Below are positions 28,601 through 36,379 of a DNA stretch of 64,000 nt, piece by piece. This DNA is from Streptococcus respiraculi (lineage in GTDB: Bacteria; Bacillota; Bacilli; Lactobacillales; Streptococcaceae), in assembly GCF_003595525.1 (NCBI RefSeq), contig NZ_CP022680.1, positions 1,886,001-1,950,000 on the forward strand, in the 5' to 3' direction. Both the position numbers and the translations under genes were made by a program. Position 1 is the first letter of the stretch, and every line of letters begins with the position of its first letter. The notes beneath the pieces were generated by a model. That model was not told the DNA's origin and searched no databases. It worked only from the letters and a program-made list of their open reading frames with translations.

Positions 28601-30010
28601 GGCTCTTTGTCAACTGTAGTGGGTGACTTATAGCTACATACGAGAGGAGACGAAATTCGTCTTCTCTTTTTCGATGTTCAAAGCGAGGTAGATGCGTTTT
28701 TTGAAATTGTCAAAGTTCCGATAGCCGAATGCATTGCGCTTGATGTCTTTGATGAGTTTGTTAGTGGCTTCTAGCTTGGCATTAGAATAAGGAAGTTCGA
28801 TGGCATTGGTGATATATTCCTGATAGCGTCTGAAAGTGTTCAAAGCTACCTTGAAGGTGTGATTGAGATGCGGTAAGGCATCGTGAATTAAGTTAAAGAA
28901 ATGCTCGGAATTCTTCTCTTGGAGGTGAAAAAGTAATAACTGATAAAGGTCGTAATAGCCTTTTAACTCAGGGACCCGTTTGAACAACTTCTGGAGACAT
29001 TCTCTAGGAGATAAGGTTTCTCTAAAGGTTCGGGAATAGAAAACATTTAGAGAGAGTTTTCGGCTATCTTTTTGAATTAGTTTCCAGTAGTATTTGAGGG
29101 CACGATACTCAATAGATTTTTTATCATATTGGTTCATGAGTTGGATACGCGTTTGGTTCAAAGCCCTACTCATGTGCTGAACGATATGAAAACGATCCAG
29201 AACAATTTTAGCTTTTGGGAATAAGCTCTTAATGAGAGGAATATAACTTCCAGACATATCAACCGTAACGACTTTTACCTTGTTTCTAGCTTCTTTAGAA
29301 TACTTGAAGAAATGGTTTCGGATGGTCGTTTGTCTTCGATTATCGAGAATTGTTATGATTTTCCTTGTATTGAAATCTTGAGCAATAAAGGCTAGTTTTC
29401 CCTTCTGATAGGAGAATTCGTCCCAAGATAAAATTTCAGGTAGAGAAGAATAGTCCTCCTTGAACTGGAATTGCTTGAGTTTTCGATAGGCTGTGGAGAT
29501 GGAGATAGCGAGCTTAGAAGCGATGTGAGATAGCGCTTCTCTATTGAGTAATAGTTGAGCAATCTTTTTCCAGACTAGTTCAGAGATTTGGCAGTTTTTC
29601 TTAACGAGACTAGTTTCAGAGACAGTCACTTTACGACAGGACTTACATTGAAACCGTCTCTTTTTCAAGCGAATAAGACTAGGGAAACCACCGATTTCAA
29701 TGAAGGGGATTTTAGAAGGTTTTTGGAAGTCGTATTTGATTTGTTTCGCCTTGCAGTATTTACATTTGGGAGGGTGATAATCAAGTGTAGCGATGAGTTC
29801 GATATGGGTCTCGTGTTGAATGGCATGATTCAAGGTGATATTTTTATCTTTCATTCCGATGAGTAATGTGGTATTATTGAGGTGTTCCATAAGAGTCTTT
29901 CTAATGAGGGTTTGGTCGCTTTTCATTATAAGTCTTATGGGACTTTTTTGATACTCAAAAAGCTCTATAATCTCCATAGTGGAGTTACCCACTACAGAAA
30001 TTATAGAGCC
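28601..30010 (-). mobile_element. full-length ISL3-type insertion sequence with 8-bp target duplication
   Basis: A 1410-bp element with terminal inverted repeats beginning GGCTCT at both ends, flanked by the direct repeat TATCTTCT at 28593-28600 and 30011-30018. An 8-bp duplication is the norm for ISL3. It is inserted in the sortase gene in the same transcriptional direction, and its transposase gene is open. Of the four ISL3-type copies in the window, it is the only one that looks complete and functional. Confidence 0.93.
28634..29890 (-). CDS. ISL3 family transposase (intact)
   Basis: A 418-residue protein from MEHLNNTTLLIGMKDKNITL. It has zinc-finger cysteines in PPKCKYCKAKQIKYDF and FQCKSCRKVTVSE, a helix-turn-helix region, and the DDE-type core SWDEFSYQKGKLAFIAQDF, VTVDMSGSYIPLI, IVLDRFHIVQHMSRALNQTRIQ, then ELPYSNAKLEATNKLIKD near the C-terminus. 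A longer frame runs in from sortase sequence, but the conserved N-terminus and comparison with the other copies favour the ATG at 29890. Confidence 0.92.
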   Translation of the reverse strand: MEHLNNTTLLIGMKDKNITLNHAIQHETHIELIATLDYHPPKCKYCKAKQIKYDFQKPSKIPFIEIGGFPSLIRLKKRRFQCKSCRKVTVSETSLVKKNCQISELVWKKIAQLLLNREALSHIASKLAISISTAYRKLKQFQFKEDYSSLPEILSWDEFSYQKGKLAFIAQDFNTRKIITILDNRRQTTIRNHFFKYSKEARNKVKVVTVDMSGSYIPLIKSLFPKAKIVLDRFHIVQHMSRALNQTRIQLMNQYDKKSIEYRALKYYWKLIQKDSRKLSLNVFYSRTFRETLSPRECLQKLFKRVPELKGYYDLYQLLLFHLQEKNSEHFFNLIHDALPHLNHTFKVALNTFRRYQEYITNAIELPYSNAKLEATNKLIKDIKRNAFGYRNFDNFKKRIYLALNIEKEKTNFVSSRM

Positions 30011-30101
30011 TATCTTCTTCAAACTGCGACAATAGCTGAAAACCATAGATGAACACTAAGAGGACAACTACGCCACTCATCAGCTGTAGTAGCTTTTTCA
30101 T

Positions 30102-30341
30102 GAATCCCTCCTTTACATCAATAATTATAGCAAAAAGGAAGCTCCGTTGTAAATAGGCTTCTTTTCTACCATTTGTCAAGTATACCAAGGCTTTAAAGCG
30201 AAAATATTTTGAGGACAGTCGCTAAATGTCGGTTATTGTCCTCTTTTTCTGTGCTAAGGAGCGATAAAAGTGCACACAAAAGGCACACCTTATCTAGTCT
30301 TTTTAAAAATAAGGTGTTAGAATAGTATGGCATAGACGACT
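30102..30341. other. intergenic region between the sortase start and the IS110-type gene
   Basis: It holds the sortase ribosome binding site. A plus-strand terminator-like hairpin pairs GAGGACA at 30211 with TGTCCTC at 30237, followed by TTTTT. A perfect 9-bp inverted repeat ACACCTTAT (30285-30293) with ATAAGGTGT (30309-30317) lies close to the likely right end of the IS110-type element. No gene is seen. Confidence 0.5.
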
Positions 30342-31544
30342 TTACTGATTTTGGGTTGAAGTATAATCGTAAAGTTTGTTATGCGTTATGAGGTAATACA
30401 TTGTCCTGATGAGGCGATGTATAGAGGCAATCGTATGTGACTTAGTTGAAGTCATCTGCGATTGTCTTTTTCGTTTCTCATAAAAGTCTGCGATATGACA
30501 GGGATTAGTGTGACTAGCTGCAGCGATGTTGTGGATGCACTTGAATAGAATCTTTCTTGCGTAAGGATTGCCACGTTTGGTGATGTGTTCCTTGGCAAGG
30601 AAGTTCCCAGATTCATAATGTCTCAGGTCAATACCAATAAAAGCGTTGATTTGATTGGCAGACTGAAAACGGCGAATGTCCCCAAGCTCGCCAATGATAC
30701 TTGTCGCTGTGGTTTCCGCTATTCCAGGAATAGAGAGAAGGATCTCATATTCTGGCAATGGCTGAGCGAATGAGACCATTTCATCCAAAACCGTTTGTCT
30801 CCGATTAGATAGCCTGAACAGTTCTTGTGCATAGTAACGGACCTCTTCCATCATTGGAGAGGATTTTTTGACCGCACAGTAGGACTGTTTAGCGAGTTCA
30901 GTAAGTTTGTCAGTTAGGGAAGCGACACGCTTGTCAGAGATACGTTTTGAAGTCGACTGACAGATACTATGCCTTAACTCACTGTTCGTTCGATCTAAGA
31001 CAAATTCTTTACATGGAAAAGCGATCACCAAGTTCCAGTACTGTTGACCGCTTGGTGTTGATAAGAGGCTTTCTAACTCTGGAAAAGTGACCTGCAATAC
31101 CTTGTGTAAACGGTTCTTTGTACGGACAATATCTTCTGTCAGATTCTGGTAAAAGCGACTTAAATCACGTAGATGTTGATAGATTTCTTGTTGTATATAG
31201 GTTGGTTTTCGATTCAGTACAAACTGAGACTGTGCTAACTTTTCAGCGTCAATTTTGTCGGTTTTACGGACACGTAGGCTGTCCAGTTGCTTCTTAGCTT
31301 CCAGCGGATTGAGTCGAGTATAGGCGTAGCCATTTTCCTCAAGAAAAGCCTGAAGACAACGAGAATAGACACCTGTCGCTTCAAAGACAATCTCAGGGGT
31401 GTGGACAGTTTTCAAATCGTCCAACAACCGATTAAAGCCGATGGCATCACTAGGCATGGTATAGCCATGAACCTTCTCACCGTTGACTAGAATTGCCACT
31501 TCTGAACTTGTTTTACTCACATCAATCCCAAATACTGTACGCAT
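30342..31544 (-). CDS. IS110 family transposase (recombinase)
   Basis: A 400-residue DEDD/serine-type IS110 recombinase. The N-terminal RuvC-like part has MRTVFGIDVSKTSSEVAIL, IVFEATGVYSRCL and VRKTDKIDAEKLAQ. The C-terminal transposase-20 part has LLSIPGIAETTATSIIGELG, FIGIDLRHYESGNF with the expected catalytic serine, and KRGNPYARKILF. The protein looks full length and open. IS110 elements lack obvious inverted repeats and are guided by a bridge RNA from the non-coding end. Here about 180 bases of structured non-coding DNA precede the gene (see the separate entry). Confidence 0.92.
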   Translation of the reverse strand: MRTVFGIDVSKTSSEVAILVNGEKVHGYTMPSDAIGFNRLLDDLKTVHTPEIVFEATGVYSRCLQAFLEENGYAYTRLNPLEAKKQLDSLRVRKTDKIDAEKLAQSQFVLNRKPTYIQQEIYQHLRDLSRFYQNLTEDIVRTKNRLHKVLQVTFPELESLLSTPSGQQYWNLVIAFPCKEFVLDRTNSELRHSICQSTSKRISDKRVASLTDKLTELAKQSYCAVKKSSPMMEEVRYYAQELFRLSNRRQTVLDEMVSFAQPLPEYEILLSIPGIAETTATSIIGELGDIRRFQSANQINAFIGIDLRHYESGNFLAKEHITKRGNPYARKILFKCIHNIAAASHTNPCHIADFYEKRKRQSQMTSTKSHTIASIHRLIRTMYYLITHNKLYDYTSTQNQ

Positions 31545-31727
31545 GATATTACCTCTTTGTCTTGTTTGGTTCCTTGTTTTAGTGATGTCATTTTCAATAC
31601 TCGACGTCTAGCGTCCCACATACTTTGATAACATTCTCTCTAAAACAGGTGTCTTGCCAGTTTTTGATGCGACGTCTAGCGTCAAAAAGCCCTACGACTT
31701 CACAAGACACCTCTACTTTAACATAAA
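31545..31727 (-). ncRNA. candidate IS110 bridge RNA
   Basis: This non-coding stretch directly upstream of the IS110 gene contains a long hairpin: minus-strand GGTGTCTTG (31703-31711) pairs with CAAGACACC (31648-31656) and closes an internal loop of about 45 bases. The loop contains GACGCTAGACGTCG (31670-31683). An exact second copy of the same 14-mer lies outside the hairpin at 31602-31615, nearer the gene. Two loops with matching guide-like sequence fit the known donor- and target-binding architecture of IS110 bridge RNAs. Transcription is inferred. Confidence 0.5.
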
Positions 31728-31773
31728 GAAAAAGTAGTGAGTACTATCTCCCGTCGGAGATTTTCTCACTACT
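31728..31773 (-). terminator. intrinsic terminator after the peptidoglycan deacetylase gene
   Basis: On the minus strand AGTAGTGAG (31765-31773) pairs with CTCACTACT (31733-31741), with an inner ATCTCC/GGAGAT stem, followed by TTTTTCTTT. It is 16 bases after the pgdA stop and lies between it and the IS110-type element. Confidence 0.85.
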
Positions 31774-31788
31774 AATCTTAGTATGTTT

Positions 31789-33186
31789 TTATTGTGCAGG
31801 TCGTGCTGACTGATGATCATAGTAAATCAATTGTGGGTCCAGATTTTTCCCGAGCAAATCACTCACGGTGACAGGCTGATAGCCTTGTCCCAAGAGATAA
31901 TCTAGGACAGATGTTAGAGAATCAACCGTTGGCTGATGAATATCGTGCATCAAAATGATACTACCTGGGTAGGTGCAAGTCTTGACTTCGTTCAAGATAG
32001 CTGCAGGATTGCGACTTTGCCAGTCTTTTGAATCGACAGACCAGTAAATCACTGGCAACTGCATGACGGACATGACGGACTGATTAACCGAGCCATATGG
32101 TGGTCGCATCATGGTTGGGGCTTGTCCGGTCACATTTTTAATAACCTCTTGTGTTTTATCAATTTCTTGTTTGACTTGGTCAGCTGACAAGGTAACAAGG
32201 TTGGCATGATCCCAAGTATGGCTAGCCACTTCGTGTCCTTCTGCGACAATGCGTTTTAAGATTGCTTCATTACCTGGAACATTTTGCCCTAAAATAAAGA
32301 AAGTCGCTTTGACATTGTATTTTTTGAGAAGGTCAAGAACCTGCGGAGTAGTAGCTGCACTTGGGCCATCATCAAAAGTAAGAGCAATTCTCTTCTGATT
32401 TTTCTTCGCCTCTTCTTCCGCCTGATAAGCCGCATAGGCTTCCTGATCGCCACTCGCTAGATATTCCGCTTTTACAATTCCAAAAATCGAAGCGATTGGA
32501 ATCGCAATCTGCTTGAGCTGAAACTCTTTTTCTAGCATGTCAATCTTTAACTGCCCTTGTTCATACACAAATGGGTAGTCTGTTAGATTTCTCGCTTCAA
32601 ATTGACCGACAATTTTTTCAATATCTGCATCTGCCACTTGCTTAGCCGCCAAATCAGCCTTCAACTGTGTGCCAAATGCTGCTTTCAAAGCACTACTATC
32701 TGCCACAAACATCTCAAGTGTAAAAGGTTGCCCATCTTGAGTGACTAACAAGGTAGCTCCTGTTTCTTTTTCACCAGAAGACATCGAAAAAGTCTTTACT
32801 TGATAGCGTTCTGACTGAATTTGCTTGGCATGAACACCTGAAAAGTTGGTTACACCATCCTTAAGTGATACAAAAAAGAGTTCCTTGGTTTTGCCACTCG
32901 GCTTTTCAGTACCAACCTTCTCCCCAATGTAAGCTTCTATTTTTTCCTTAAAAACAGCATTTCCTTGACCGTTTTTATCCTTAGGAATCCCTGCTTCAAC
33001 ATGCGTCGATCCAATATTTCCTGTTTGGACTACCTGAGCTTGCTGATCAAATAATCGGCTCTGCTTTTCAGCAATAAAATTCGCGACCTTTTGATCTTGA
33101 AAATAGGCAAATGCTTTGACTCCTAAAATAATAGCAAGTCCTATTAGGACTACATTAACGACAACGAGAACAATCCTCTTTTTCAT
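31789..33186 (-). CDS. pgdA: membrane-anchored peptidoglycan N-acetylglucosamine deacetylase
   Basis: A 465-residue surface enzyme with an N-terminal membrane anchor (residues 4-27), a middle domain of about 200 residues as in pneumococcal PgdA, and a C-terminal NodB deacetylase domain (about 266-450). Catalytic and metal residues are visible: Asp272/Asp273 in TFDDGPS, His323 and His327 in SHTWDH, RPPYG at 361-365, and His414 in LMHDIH. It removes acetyl groups from cell-wall GlcNAc and so confers lysozyme resistance. In this window it complements the OatA-like O-acetyltransferase at 54851. It is monocistronic with a clear terminator. Confidence 0.93.
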   Translation of the reverse strand: MKKRIVLVVVNVVLIGLAIILGVKAFAYFQDQKVANFIAEKQSRLFDQQAQVVQTGNIGSTHVEAGIPKDKNGQGNAVFKEKIEAYIGEKVGTEKPSGKTKELFFVSLKDGVTNFSGVHAKQIQSERYQVKTFSMSSGEKETGATLLVTQDGQPFTLEMFVADSSALKAAFGTQLKADLAAKQVADADIEKIVGQFEARNLTDYPFVYEQGQLKIDMLEKEFQLKQIAIPIASIFGIVKAEYLASGDQEAYAAYQAEEEAKKNQKRIALTFDDGPSAATTPQVLDLLKKYNVKATFFILGQNVPGNEAILKRIVAEGHEVASHTWDHANLVTLSADQVKQEIDKTQEVIKNVTGQAPTMMRPPYGSVNQSVMSVMQLPVIYWSVDSKDWQSRNPAAILNEVKTCTYPGSIILMHDIHQPTVDSLTSVLDYLLGQGYQPVTVSDLLGKNLDPQLIYYDHQSARPAQ

Positions 33187-33230
33187 GTTTCACCTCATAC
33201 TTTTCTTTTCTCAATCATGCATTTTTCGAT

Positions 33231-33270
33231 AAAAAAAGGCAAGTCTCATCCATTCTATTCGATTCTTGCC
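33231..33270 (-). terminator. probable terminator after the glyoxalase-family gene
   Basis: On the minus strand GGCAAG (33265-33270) pairs with CTTGCC (33238-33243) across a long loop that can form a short inner ATC/GAT stem, followed by a run of seven Ts. The stem is short, so strength is uncertain. Confidence 0.5.
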
Positions 33271-33278
33271 CATACTTT

Positions 33279-33662
33279 CTAATCCGCGCGAATAACTTCC
33301 ACCCTATAACCGTCTGGATCTGTTACAAAGTAATAACGTCCTGGATTACCTGGTAGACCTGATAAATCAGTCGTTGGATAGCCTAACGCCTTATGTTTAG
33401 CATTATCTCCTTCTAAATCATCCGAAGAAAGCGCCAAATGTGAAAAACCGTCTCCAACCACATACGGTCCGTGATCATAGTTATAAGTCAATTCAATCTC
33501 AAATTCGTCTCCGGGAAGCGCTAGATACACCAAGGTAAACTTGTGCTCTGGATAATCCTTACGGCGTGTTTCTTTAAAACCAAACGCCTTTTCATAAAAC
33601 TCCTGAGATGCTTCTAAGTTCTCAACACGCAAACAAGCATGCAACATTCTTTTACTTGCCAT
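33279..33662 (-). CDS. gloA: VOC family protein, probable lactoylglutathione lyase (glyoxalase I)
   Basis: A 127-residue vicinal-oxygen-chelate protein with the glyoxalase I pattern LHACLRVENLEASQEFYEKAFG, the metal ligand Glu in DEFEIELTYNYD, the His in GFSHLALSSDD, and the C-terminal FVTDPDGYRVEVI with the catalytic Glu. It would convert the hemithioacetal of methylglyoxal to the lactoyl thioester. The metal-binding residues (His, Glu, His, Glu) are present. It is a single gene with ribosome binding site AAAAGGAG. Confidence 0.88.
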   Translation of the reverse strand: MASKRMLHACLRVENLEASQEFYEKAFGFKETRRKDYPEHKFTLVYLALPGDEFEIELTYNYDHGPYVVGDGFSHLALSSDDLEGDNAKHKALGYPTTDLSGLPGNPGRYYFVTDPDGYRVEVIRAD

Positions 33663-33823
33663 TTCAAACTCCTTTTCCTACTAGATCATCAGTATTATAC
33701 CATAAATTCTCCTTTTTTTCTTCTATAAATGGTATAAAATTCATATCATTTCAATTTAACAATTTCAAAAAAAGAACCATAATAAATATCCAAAAGAACT
33801 TCGCTAATAATCCCCAAGGTAAC

Positions 33824-33972
33824 ACCGTTTAAGACGGTAGCCGTTGCTTTTTTCGATTTATTTAGTGTATTAGCTAAAGTGTGGGACGTTTTTATTTGTC
33901 CCTGCGGTTTATACTGGCTACAATCAGATCACCAAAAGCAATCATAAAGGATAGCGCCTCATAAACTGACAA
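33824..33972 (-). CDS. putative holin-like type I toxin, 26 residues with TTG start (CDS 33892-33972)
   Basis: On the minus strand, TTG at 33972 opens a 26-codon frame MSVYEALSFMIAFG, then DLIVASINRRDK, with stop at 33892. It shows one hydrophobic helix and a charged tail, the pattern of the short holin-like or TxpA-type peptides of Gram-positive type I toxin-antitoxin modules. AGGAG lies 10 bases upstream. The mRNA would start near 34065 from an extended -10 promoter and begin with an AGCAAC/GTTGCT hairpin. Opposite its 3' end, a plus-strand hairpin (33821-33845) with T6 (33848-33853) could end an antisense RNA. The range given includes this 3' region. The peptide is shorter than usual and may be decayed. 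Confidence 0.5.
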
Positions 33973-34042
33973 GTCCTGCCGACTCCTTTCCGTTGGATTT
34001 CGTGACTTACATACATGAGCACCACCTCAAGACTAGGCTACC

Positions 34043-34080
34043 AGCAACCATCTCAACTTTGTTGCTCGTTTATTATACCA
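34043..34080 (-). promoter_or_regulatory. extended -10 promoter and 5' hairpin of the holin-like toxin transcript
   Basis: On the minus strand TGGTATAAT is at 34072-34080, with no good -35. AGCAAC (34061-34066) then pairs with GTTGCT (34043-34048) at the expected RNA 5' end. No other minus-strand gene begins here, so this promoter needs a small RNA or peptide to explain it. Confidence 0.5.
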
Positions 34081-34199
34081 TTTTACAAATTGCATTATTT
34101 TTGTCTATTGTTTCAATAAGATACTCGTTTAAGACAAGACCATTCTAGCCAATATACATACGAATAAACGGCTAGACACAAGTCCAGCCGTTTTAAACT

Positions 34200-34892
34200 T
34201 TATTTTCCAAGGTAGTATTCAGCTACTACGTTCAATTTTTCATCAAATTCAAAGACAAGTGGTGGGAAGTTTGGAATTTCCACGTCCATGATTTCATCGT
34301 CTGACAAGCCTTTGATGTGTTTCACAAGAGCGCGGATTGAGTTCCCGTGTGCTCCAACAAATACGTTTTGACCTGACTTAAGTGCTGGCGCAATTTTATC
34401 TTCCCAGAATGGAAGAGCACGCTCAAGCGTTACTTTCAAGTTTTCAGCATCTGGAACAACTGAATCGTCAAGCAAAGCGTAACGACGGTCAGTGTGTGCT
34501 GAATACTCATCGTCTTTTGCCATATTTGGAGGCAATACATCGTAAGAACGACGCCAGATATGTACTTGCTCATCACCGAATTGCTCAGCTGCTTCTGCTT
34601 TATTTTTACCAGTCAAACCACCATAGTGACGCTCGTTCAAACGCCATGATTTTTCAACTGGAACCCACAATTGGTCTGCGGCTTCAAGAGCAAGGTTTGT
34701 TGTTTTAATCGCACGTTTCAAGACTGAAGTGTAGGCTTGGTCAAATTCGATACCAGCTTCTTTGATTAATTTACCAGCGTCGATTGCTTGTTGTGTTCCT
34801 TTTTCAGACAAGTCAACATCTGCCCAGCCTGTGAAAAGGTTGGCTTTGTTCCATTCAGACTCACCGTGGCGAGCAAACACTAATTTTACCAT
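34200..34892 (-). CDS. gpmA: 2,3-bisphosphoglycerate-dependent phosphoglycerate mutase
   Basis: Interconverts 3- and 2-phosphoglycerate in glycolysis. The 230-residue protein begins [20 protein letters not shown] with the phosphorylated His in RHGES, then has [27 protein letters not shown], and the second catalytic His in [14 protein letters not shown]. Length and motifs are standard. A stem AAACGGCT/AGCCGTTT (34166-34193) just after the stop can act as terminator for both strands. The start follows AAAAGGAGAAAC. Confidence 0.97.
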   Translation of the reverse strand: MVKLVFARHGESEWNKANLFTGWADVDLSEKGTQQAIDAGKLIKEAGIEFDQAYTSVLKRAIKTTNLALEAADQLWVPVEKSWRLNERHYGGLTGKNKAEAAEQFGDEQVHIWRRSYDVLPPNMAKDDEYSAHTDRRYALLDDSVVPDAENLKVTLERALPFWEDKIAPALKSGQNVFVGAHGNSIRALVKHIKGLSDDEIMDVEIPNFPPLVFEFDEKLNVVAEYYLGK

Positions 34893-35059
34893 TGTTTGTT
34901 TCTCCTTTTATTTTCGAGGTTTTCCTCTCTTACCTTTCTATTCTACACAAAAAGCAGAAAAAAAGCTAGCCCCATCCAAATCTGTTTACGCTTACATTTT
35001 TATAGGCCGAAAAATCGGGCCTAAGACTGAGATTTATTGCTATTATTTAACTTAAAAAA

Positions 35060-35191
35060 TGGTATAATAGTAAGGCTGAATACGACACATTCACGGTTGT
35101 ATAGCTGTTTCATTGCTGGTTTATGGCAATGTGAGCGCGGCTCACTTCATTGCTAAACCTAATGAAAGACTATAGATGTATAGGAGTTCGC
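35060..35191 (+). promoter_or_regulatory. promoter and structured 5' leader of the mevalonate operon
   Basis: An extended -10 TGGTATAAT (35060-35068) is followed by an untranslated leader of about 115 bases. It contains a large hairpin at 35118-35159: GGTTTA...GGCAATG, TGAGC-GCG-GCTCA, then CATTGC-TAAACC. An earlier smaller stem pairs ATACGAC with GTTGTAT. No known riboswitch class is recognised and no leader peptide is evident. The length and pairing suggest a regulatory role. Confidence 0.55.
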
Positions 35192-36376
35192 ATGAAAAAA
35201 GTCGCAATCGTATCTGCCTACCGTTCTGCTATCGGTAGTTTTGGAGGCAGTCTAAAGGATATTCACATTGCAGATTTAGGGGCGCAAGTTTTACAGACCA
35301 CCCTGACTAGCGCGAATATCCCCTATGAACAAATTGATGAAGTCATTATTGGAAATGTTTTAAGTAGCGGACATGGGCAAAATATCGCCCGTCAAATCGC
35401 TATTAGAACCGGTCTACCAGAGACGGTTTCTGCCTACACAGTCAACAAGGTCTGCGGTTCTGGACTCAAATCCGTCCTCCTAGCAGCCCAATCAATCTTG
35501 CTTGGTGACAATGACATCGTTGTCGCAGGTGGCATTGAAATCATGAGTCAGGCGCCATACCTGTCAAAAGGAAGTCGGTTTGGCGGTAAACTCGGACACC
35601 TGCAATTGGAAGATTCTCTTCTAATGGACGGTCTGACAGATGCCTTTAGCCAAGAACATATGGGCATCACCGCTGAAAATATCGCTGAAAAATACGGCAT
35701 TAGCCGTGAAGCACAAGACCGTTTTGCGCTCTCCAGTCAAGAAAAGGCTGCTGCTGCGATTAAAGCAGGACGGTTTAAAGACGAGATTGTACCGATTCAT
35801 CTGCAAACGCGCAAGGGTGAGGTCATCTTTGATGTCGATGAATACCCACGTCTTAGCCCGCTTGAAAAATTGGCTGCCTTACGCCCTTCTTTCAAAAAAG
35901 ACGGAACGGTGACAGCCGCTAATGCCTCTGGTATCAATGATGGATGTGCCATGATGGTCTTAATGTCTGATGACAAGGCGCAAGAACTTGGTGTAACGCC
36001 TCTTGCCTACATTGAAAGTTATGCGACCAGCGGATTAGACCCTGATTACATGGGACTTGGTCCTATTCCAGCTAGTCAAAAAGCTCTGGCTAGAGCAAAC
36101 AAAACAATCGCTGACATTGACTTATTCGAGCTTAACGAAGCCTTTGCTGCCCAATCCATTCCTGTCATTCAAGAATTAGAGATTGATGCTGACAAGGTAA
36201 ACGTCAACGGAGGTGCACTTGCCCTTGGTCATCCAATCGGAGCCAGTGGTAGTCGCATTCTCGTCAGCCTCATCCACGAACTGCAAAAACGTGGTAACCA
36301 CTTGGGACTTTGTTCTCTTTGTATCGGAGGAGGACAAGGAATTTCCCTAATTATTTCAACTGCACAAAAAGGATAA
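35192..36376 (+). CDS. acetyl-CoA C-acetyltransferase (thiolase)
   Basis: Condenses two acetyl-CoA to acetoacetyl-CoA, the first step of the mevalonate route. The 394-residue protein begins MKKVAIVSAYRSAIGSFGG. The nucleophile Cys88 lies in NKVCGSGLK, His347 in GHPIGASGSR and the second Cys377 in CIGGGQG, so the thiolase set is complete. An in-frame upstream ATG (35150) exists, but the start at 35192 has TAGGAG just before it and the family N-terminus. It lies 3 bases before mvaS. Confidence 0.95.
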   Translation: MKKVAIVSAYRSAIGSFGGSLKDIHIADLGAQVLQTTLTSANIPYEQIDEVIIGNVLSSGHGQNIARQIAIRTGLPETVSAYTVNKVCGSGLKSVLLAAQSILLGDNDIVVAGGIEIMSQAPYLSKGSRFGGKLGHLQLEDSLLMDGLTDAFSQEHMGITAENIAEKYGISREAQDRFALSSQEKAAAAIKAGRFKDEIVPIHLQTRKGEVIFDVDEYPRLSPLEKLAALRPSFKKDGTVTAANASGINDGCAMMVLMSDDKAQELGVTPLAYIESYATSGLDPDYMGLGPIPASQKALARANKTIADIDLFELNEAFAAQSIPVIQELEIDADKVNVNGGALALGHPIGASGSRILVSLIHELQKRGNHLGLCSLCIGGGQGISLIISTAQKG

Positions 36377-36379
36377 ACT

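Larger units (their letters stand above)
27985..30101 (-). pseudogene. class B-like sortase gene split by an ISL3-type element
   Basis: The 5' part (30101-30011) encodes MKKLLQLMSGVVVLLVFIYG, then FQLLSQFEED: a start, a membrane anchor and a preceding GGAGGGATTC. The 3' part (28600-27985) continues ISISSREVKKQRLFHQNPDV, YAWLKVDGTKIDYPVVQ, the catalytic His in IIYGHAMTDG, Cys in LILSTCDA and Arg in NQRYVVTARL. Removing the element at 28601-30010 and one copy of the 8-bp duplication restores one open frame of about 236 codons across FEED-ISIS. The remaining 3' frame keeps all three catalytic residues but lacks the anchor, so surface sortase activity is probably lost. Confidence 0.9.

Noticed and set aside
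34159..34166. TACGAATA, identical to the streptococcal late-competence (ComX) box
   Set aside because: It points into the 3' end of gpmA on the opposite strand, overlaps the gpmA terminator stem, and serves no plus-strand gene.
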